A stretch of DNA of 51,430 nucleotides. Origin: Candidatus Roizmanbacteria bacterium RIFCSPLOWO2_01_FULL_37_12 (lineage in GTDB: Bacteria > Patescibacteriota > Microgenomatia > UBA1406 > GWC2-37-13). Made by a program: the position numbers and the translations under genes. This document shows, one piece after another, positions 49,282-51,430 of the stretch. The notes below the pieces were generated by a model, which was not told the origin of the DNA, ran no database searches, and was given only the letters and a program-made list of their open reading frames with translations. Within the stretch, counting starts at the first letter, position 1. Each line of letters starts with the position of its first letter. The stretch covers positions 87,170 through 138,599 of the forward strand of contig MGAG01000010.1 of NCBI GenBank assembly GCA_001789645.1, in the 5' to 3' direction.

Positions 49282-49287
49282 ATTATA
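49282..49287 (-). promoter_or_regulatory. -10 element of the PH-domain gene operon
   Basis: TATAAT (49287-49282) ends 7 bases before the ATG at 49274. It is back-to-back with the 5S rRNA promoter. Confidence 0.55.
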
Positions 49288-49293
49288 TAACAG

Positions 49294-49322
49294 TTGCCAT
49301 TTTGAAAGTTGTCGTTTATAAT
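49294..49322 (+). promoter_or_regulatory. Promoter of the 5S rRNA gene
   Basis: TTGCCA (49294-49299), a 17-base spacer and TATAAT (49317-49322) lie 6 bases before the first base of mature 5S rRNA, so transcription probably starts at or next to the mature 5' end. Confidence 0.8.
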
Positions 49323-49328
49323 AAATGT

Positions 49329-49448
49329 GCTCTGGTTACTGGAGCGACTCGGTCCCACCCTTTCCCATCCCGAACAAGGAAGTGAAACGAGTCAGCGCCG
49401 ATGATACTACCTGCTTCGGCAGGAGGGAAAGTAGGTCGTAGCCAGGGC
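49329..49448 (+). rRNA. rrf: 5S ribosomal RNA, stand-alone
   Basis: Exactly 120 bases with the 5S hallmarks: helix I pairs GCTCTGGTTA at the 5' end with TAGCCAGGGC at the 3' end; loop A/B region GGTCCCACC, CCCATCCCGAAC, GGAAGTGAAAC and CAGCGCCGATGATACTA follow, then the GAGGGAAAGTAGGTCG segment. No 16S or 23S lies next to it, and both neighbours are on the other strand. It has its own promoter, and the 3' strand of helix I runs into five T, so the RNA end can act as its own terminator. It joins the large ribosomal subunit. Confidence 0.96.
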
Positions 49449-49454
49449 TTTTTG

Positions 49455-50090
49455 TTACTTAAGAATCTTATTCTTAAACAATACGTTTTTTGGTATTTCA
49501 AACTGAACTGACTTTGGTATTTCCTCATTCATGCACGAACTCATCGCAGTTTTTAATACATCTTGTGATCCTCCGATATCAGGAAGGTCAAAAACTTTAC
49601 CCAAACTCCCAAAAACTAAATTTGGATCCAGAAAACCTGACGACAACAATCCCTCAACTATCGCAACCTGTTGGGAGATTCCGCAGATTTTCTCTCCCGA
49701 ATAAATTCCGCTTTTCCAAATAAATACGCAATCACCATTTAACAGGTAATTGTTCAATACATTTTTTTCATTCATCTGAATTAATATCTTTTTATCCTTT
49801 ACATAGGCTTCTACTGCAGTTGACTCCTTCGAAATAGAGCATGTTAATGGACCGGTAAGATTAAATTGAGCTTCGGGACTGGATTTTTTATCGATATTTA
49901 AACTATCCAAAAGATTTTGCGATTTGGTTGGAGTAGGCATCAAACCATATTCTTTAAATCCTTTTTGTTGAGAAACGTTATTCGTCAATTTTAAAAAGAT
50001 AGCCAAAATAACCACAATAATTGGAAAAACTATAATTATTCTGGAAATGCCGTGAAAAAAATCATCTAATTGTTTATTGTGCTCTTTCAT
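49455..50090 (-). CDS. Single-pass membrane-anchored protein with exposed Cys-containing domain
   Basis: A 211-residue protein I do not recognise. It has a short cytoplasmic N-terminus (MKEHNKQLDDFFHGISR), a membrane helix (IIIVFPIIVVILAIFL) and an extracellular domain with Cys in LTGPLTCSISKES, GDCVFIWK, EKICGI and SSCMNEE, able to form two disulfides. It follows the DUF2130 gene by 8 bases and ends 6 bases from the 5S rRNA gene, transcribed towards it. Confidence 0.7.
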   Translation of the reverse strand: MKEHNKQLDDFFHGISRIIIVFPIIVVILAIFLKLTNNVSQQKGFKEYGLMPTPTKSQNLLDSLNIDKKSSPEAQFNLTGPLTCSISKESTAVEAYVKDKKILIQMNEKNVLNNYLLNGDCVFIWKSGIYSGEKICGISQQVAIVEGLLSSGFLDPNLVFGSLGKVFDLPDIGGSQDVLKTAMSSCMNEEIPKSVQFEIPKNVLFKNKILK

Positions 50091-50098
50091 ATAAGATG

Positions 50099-51301
50099 TT
50101 AAAACAATTGCTCGTTCTTCTCTTTATTTCCTGCGGGTAGCATATCAAATCCTTTAATCTCCGGCAAGGACTTTCCCATAATGCCTTTTAAGTCACCGCC
50201 TATTCCCATCAAACTATCACTCAAAAGTTCTATTGCTTTTTCCTCCGTTGCCCATTTATTTTTAAACCATTTTTTTTCTTGTTCTAATATTTTTTTTCTT
50301 AGATCAATTGCCTCGTCAATAGCTTCTAATCTATGTTTAAATTCAGTACTTTGTAAGTAATTCCACAAATATTCTTTCTTTTCCTGCTTACCAATTAATG
50401 AAGATTTTACAGTCGCTAATTCAATAAGTTTCATTCTTACTAAAGATGCCAATCCAATTATAAACTCAAAACTACCTATTAAAACTCCATTTTTTTGCCC
50501 ATAATGCTTGAAGTCTTTAGGTAATACCTGCGATATTATTATCGCAACCTCCGCCTTCGCTTCTCGCTGATCTTCTTTTAATTTGGCAACCCAGCCTTCT
50601 TGCCAAACTTTTGTTCGCTTCGATTCCCAGATAATTATCCCGCAGGATTTGCTAAATTTGTTTTTTACAATTTGTAATACATCGGCTCCCAATATCCCCT
50701 TAGGTACCGGCTTGATCTCATCCATGGGAAATTCTGTTTTCAATATATTCTCGAGAAAAAGTTCTGGAATTTCACCTTGTAACTGCTGCGAGCCTTGATC
50801 GGATTTTCTTTTCAATTCTTCAATTTGTTTTCTCATGTCTTCAATTTGTTTATTCATTCCGAGTTCTTTAAACCGATTTTCATCTTGAGCTTTTTTATAA
50901 GCATTCTCGCTTATACTTTTTCTCTCTTCGTCAATTTTTCTTTGTGCTATTAGGTCAAGCTCTTTCTCTTTCTGTTCAAGCTTTATTCTCTCACGCCTTA
51001 GTTCTAATTCTATTTTTTGCGCTTCATTTATTTTTTTTCTTTGACTTTCTATTTGTTCTTTTAAAGCCAATGTCTCAACGGAAGTTTTATCTTTTATTTT
51101 TTCTTCCGCTATGACCAATGCTTTTTGCCAGAGAATTCTTTTCTGCTCTACAATCTCCTTATCTTTATTATTAAGCTTTTCCCTTAATTCTTCATTTTCA
51201 CGACTGTATTTTTTACTCATTTGCTCTTCCAATTGATGAGTAAGCACATCCGGAAGAGAAAAAGAGTTTCCACAATGAGGACATTTTACCTGATCATTCA
51301 T
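50099..51301 (-). CDS. DUF2130 protein with zinc ribbon and long coiled coil
   Basis: A 400-residue protein. It begins with a zinc-ribbon half-site (KCPHCGNSFSL), then has a Glu/Lys/Gln-rich coiled coil (about residues 25-180). The DUF2130 domain follows: EIPELFLENILKTEFPMDEIKPVPKGILGADVLQIV, then IIIWESKRTKVWQEGWVAKLKEDQ and VAIIISQVLPKDF, and a helical tail. The DUF2130 core has a restriction-endonuclease-like pattern (D...E-x-K), so nuclease activity is possible, but the family's function is not established. Confidence 0.88.
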   Translation of the reverse strand: MNDQVKCPHCGNSFSLPDVLTHQLEEQMSKKYSRENEELREKLNNKDKEIVEQKRILWQKALVIAEEKIKDKTSVETLALKEQIESQRKKINEAQKIELELRRERIKLEQKEKELDLIAQRKIDEERKSISENAYKKAQDENRFKELGMNKQIEDMRKQIEELKRKSDQGSQQLQGEIPELFLENILKTEFPMDEIKPVPKGILGADVLQIVKNKFSKSCGIIIWESKRTKVWQEGWVAKLKEDQREAKAEVAIIISQVLPKDFKHYGQKNGVLIGSFEFIIGLASLVRMKLIELATVKSSLIGKQEKKEYLWNYLQSTEFKHRLEAIDEAIDLRKKILEQEKKWFKNKWATEEKAIELLSDSLMGIGGDLKGIMGKSLPEIKGFDMLPAGNKEKNEQLF

Positions 51302-51319
51302 ATTTCGATTACACTCAAT

Positions 51320-51347
51320 ATGACCCTGAGTTCATCGAACGGGTCAT
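51320..51347. repeat. REP-like hairpin upstream of the DUF2130 gene
   Basis: ATGACCC (51320-51326) pairs with GGGTCAT (51341-51347), with an inner GTTC/GAAC pair. It is of the small palindromic type found between genes in many bacteria. There is no T-run on either side, so it is not a clear terminator. Confidence 0.55.
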
Positions 51348-51374
51348 AGCTGCATTTTAGCAGAGAAATGTTTA

Positions 51375-51430
51375 TTATTTAAGGGCAATAAATTCTTTTT
51401 CCGAAGATTCTGCTTGTTTTATAATTCCTT
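51375..51430 (-). CDS. Possible C-terminal end of a gene running out of the window
   Basis: The minus-strand frame from the window edge reads GIIKQAESSEKEFIALK and stops at 51375. Composition looks protein-like, but with 17 residues there is no way to identify it, and it could be chance. Confidence 0.3.
   Translation of the reverse strand, partial: GIIKQAESSEKEFIALK

Noticed and set aside
49316-49528. Minus-strand frame antisense to the 5S rRNA gene, and the long 5' extension of the PH-domain gene
   Set aside because: The sense strand is a clear 5S rRNA; a -10 box 7 bases before 49274 fixes the PH-domain gene start downstream of it.
1-51430. Alternative genetic code with TGA as glycine (as in Gracilibacteria)
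   Set aside because: TGA serves as the stop at natural protein ends (for example at 8843 and 6678), and no conserved protein here reads through a TGA.
1-51430. tRNA genes
   Set aside because: I looked for the T-loop GTTCGAATC pattern and matching acceptor stems in gaps on both strands and saw none; a dedicated covariance search could still find an unusual one.

Overview
This AT-rich window most likely comes from a Candidate Phyla Radiation (Patescibacteria) bacterium, probably of the Microgenomates group. The reasons are: short intergenic gaps; many small hypothetical membrane proteins; a heavily remodelled ClpC; several copies of the small two-helix T4SS-pilin-like family typical of these bacteria; a full mevalonate pathway with an archaeal-type front end; an archaeal-type ATP-dependent DNA ligase; and few classical Shine-Dalgarno sites. 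TGA is used as an ordinary stop. The lineage call is inference from gene content only.

Layout. 0-5 kb: the end of pyrH, a pilin-like gene and a giant ClpC-like ATPase. 5-16.5 kb: a surface/secretion region with an exported C39-type cysteine peptidase, a polytopic VirB6/TrbL-like protein, a pilin-like protein with a cysteine-rich ectodomain, a 1213-residue tail-anchored protein, two toxin-antitoxin pairs, a Fic-MerR fusion and a NYN-nuclease operon. 16.5-18.7 kb: rpmH-yidC-jag without rnpA, with imperfect inverted-repeat elements in the gaps; one element flanks a GxxExxY nuclease-like gene. 18.7-28 kb: valS, a DUF2298 membrane protein, a candidate small RNA, a small leaderless gene, an EEP-family hydrolase, two glycosyltransferases and an ATP-dependent DNA ligase. 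28-43 kb: isoprenoid region. 43-51 kb: an ECF sigma operon, DUF4340 and ChbG-like proteins, a signalling-like membrane protein, a solitary 5S rRNA and a DUF2130 protein.

How genes work together. Thiolase, HMG-CoA synthase and a shortened DUF35 protein should convert acetyl-CoA to HMG-CoA. HMG-CoA reductase makes mevalonate, and two GHMP kinases and a decarboxylase make isopentenyl diphosphate. A prenyl synthase and UppS extend it, UppS to the lipid carrier for envelope glycans. In the same gene string sits an IspG/GcpE homologue that has lost all three iron-sulfur cysteines and other conserved residues, and an IDI-like Nudix protein that has lost the catalytic cysteine. These two are the most intriguing metabolic puzzles here.

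A second theme is gene expression. At least twenty genes have a recognisable -10 hexamer ending only 5 to 8 bases before the start codon, so they are predicted to make leaderless mRNAs. Several divergent pairs share overlapping -10 elements. A third theme is short repeats: heptamer tracts inside three housekeeping genes, and several families of imperfect inverted repeats between genes.
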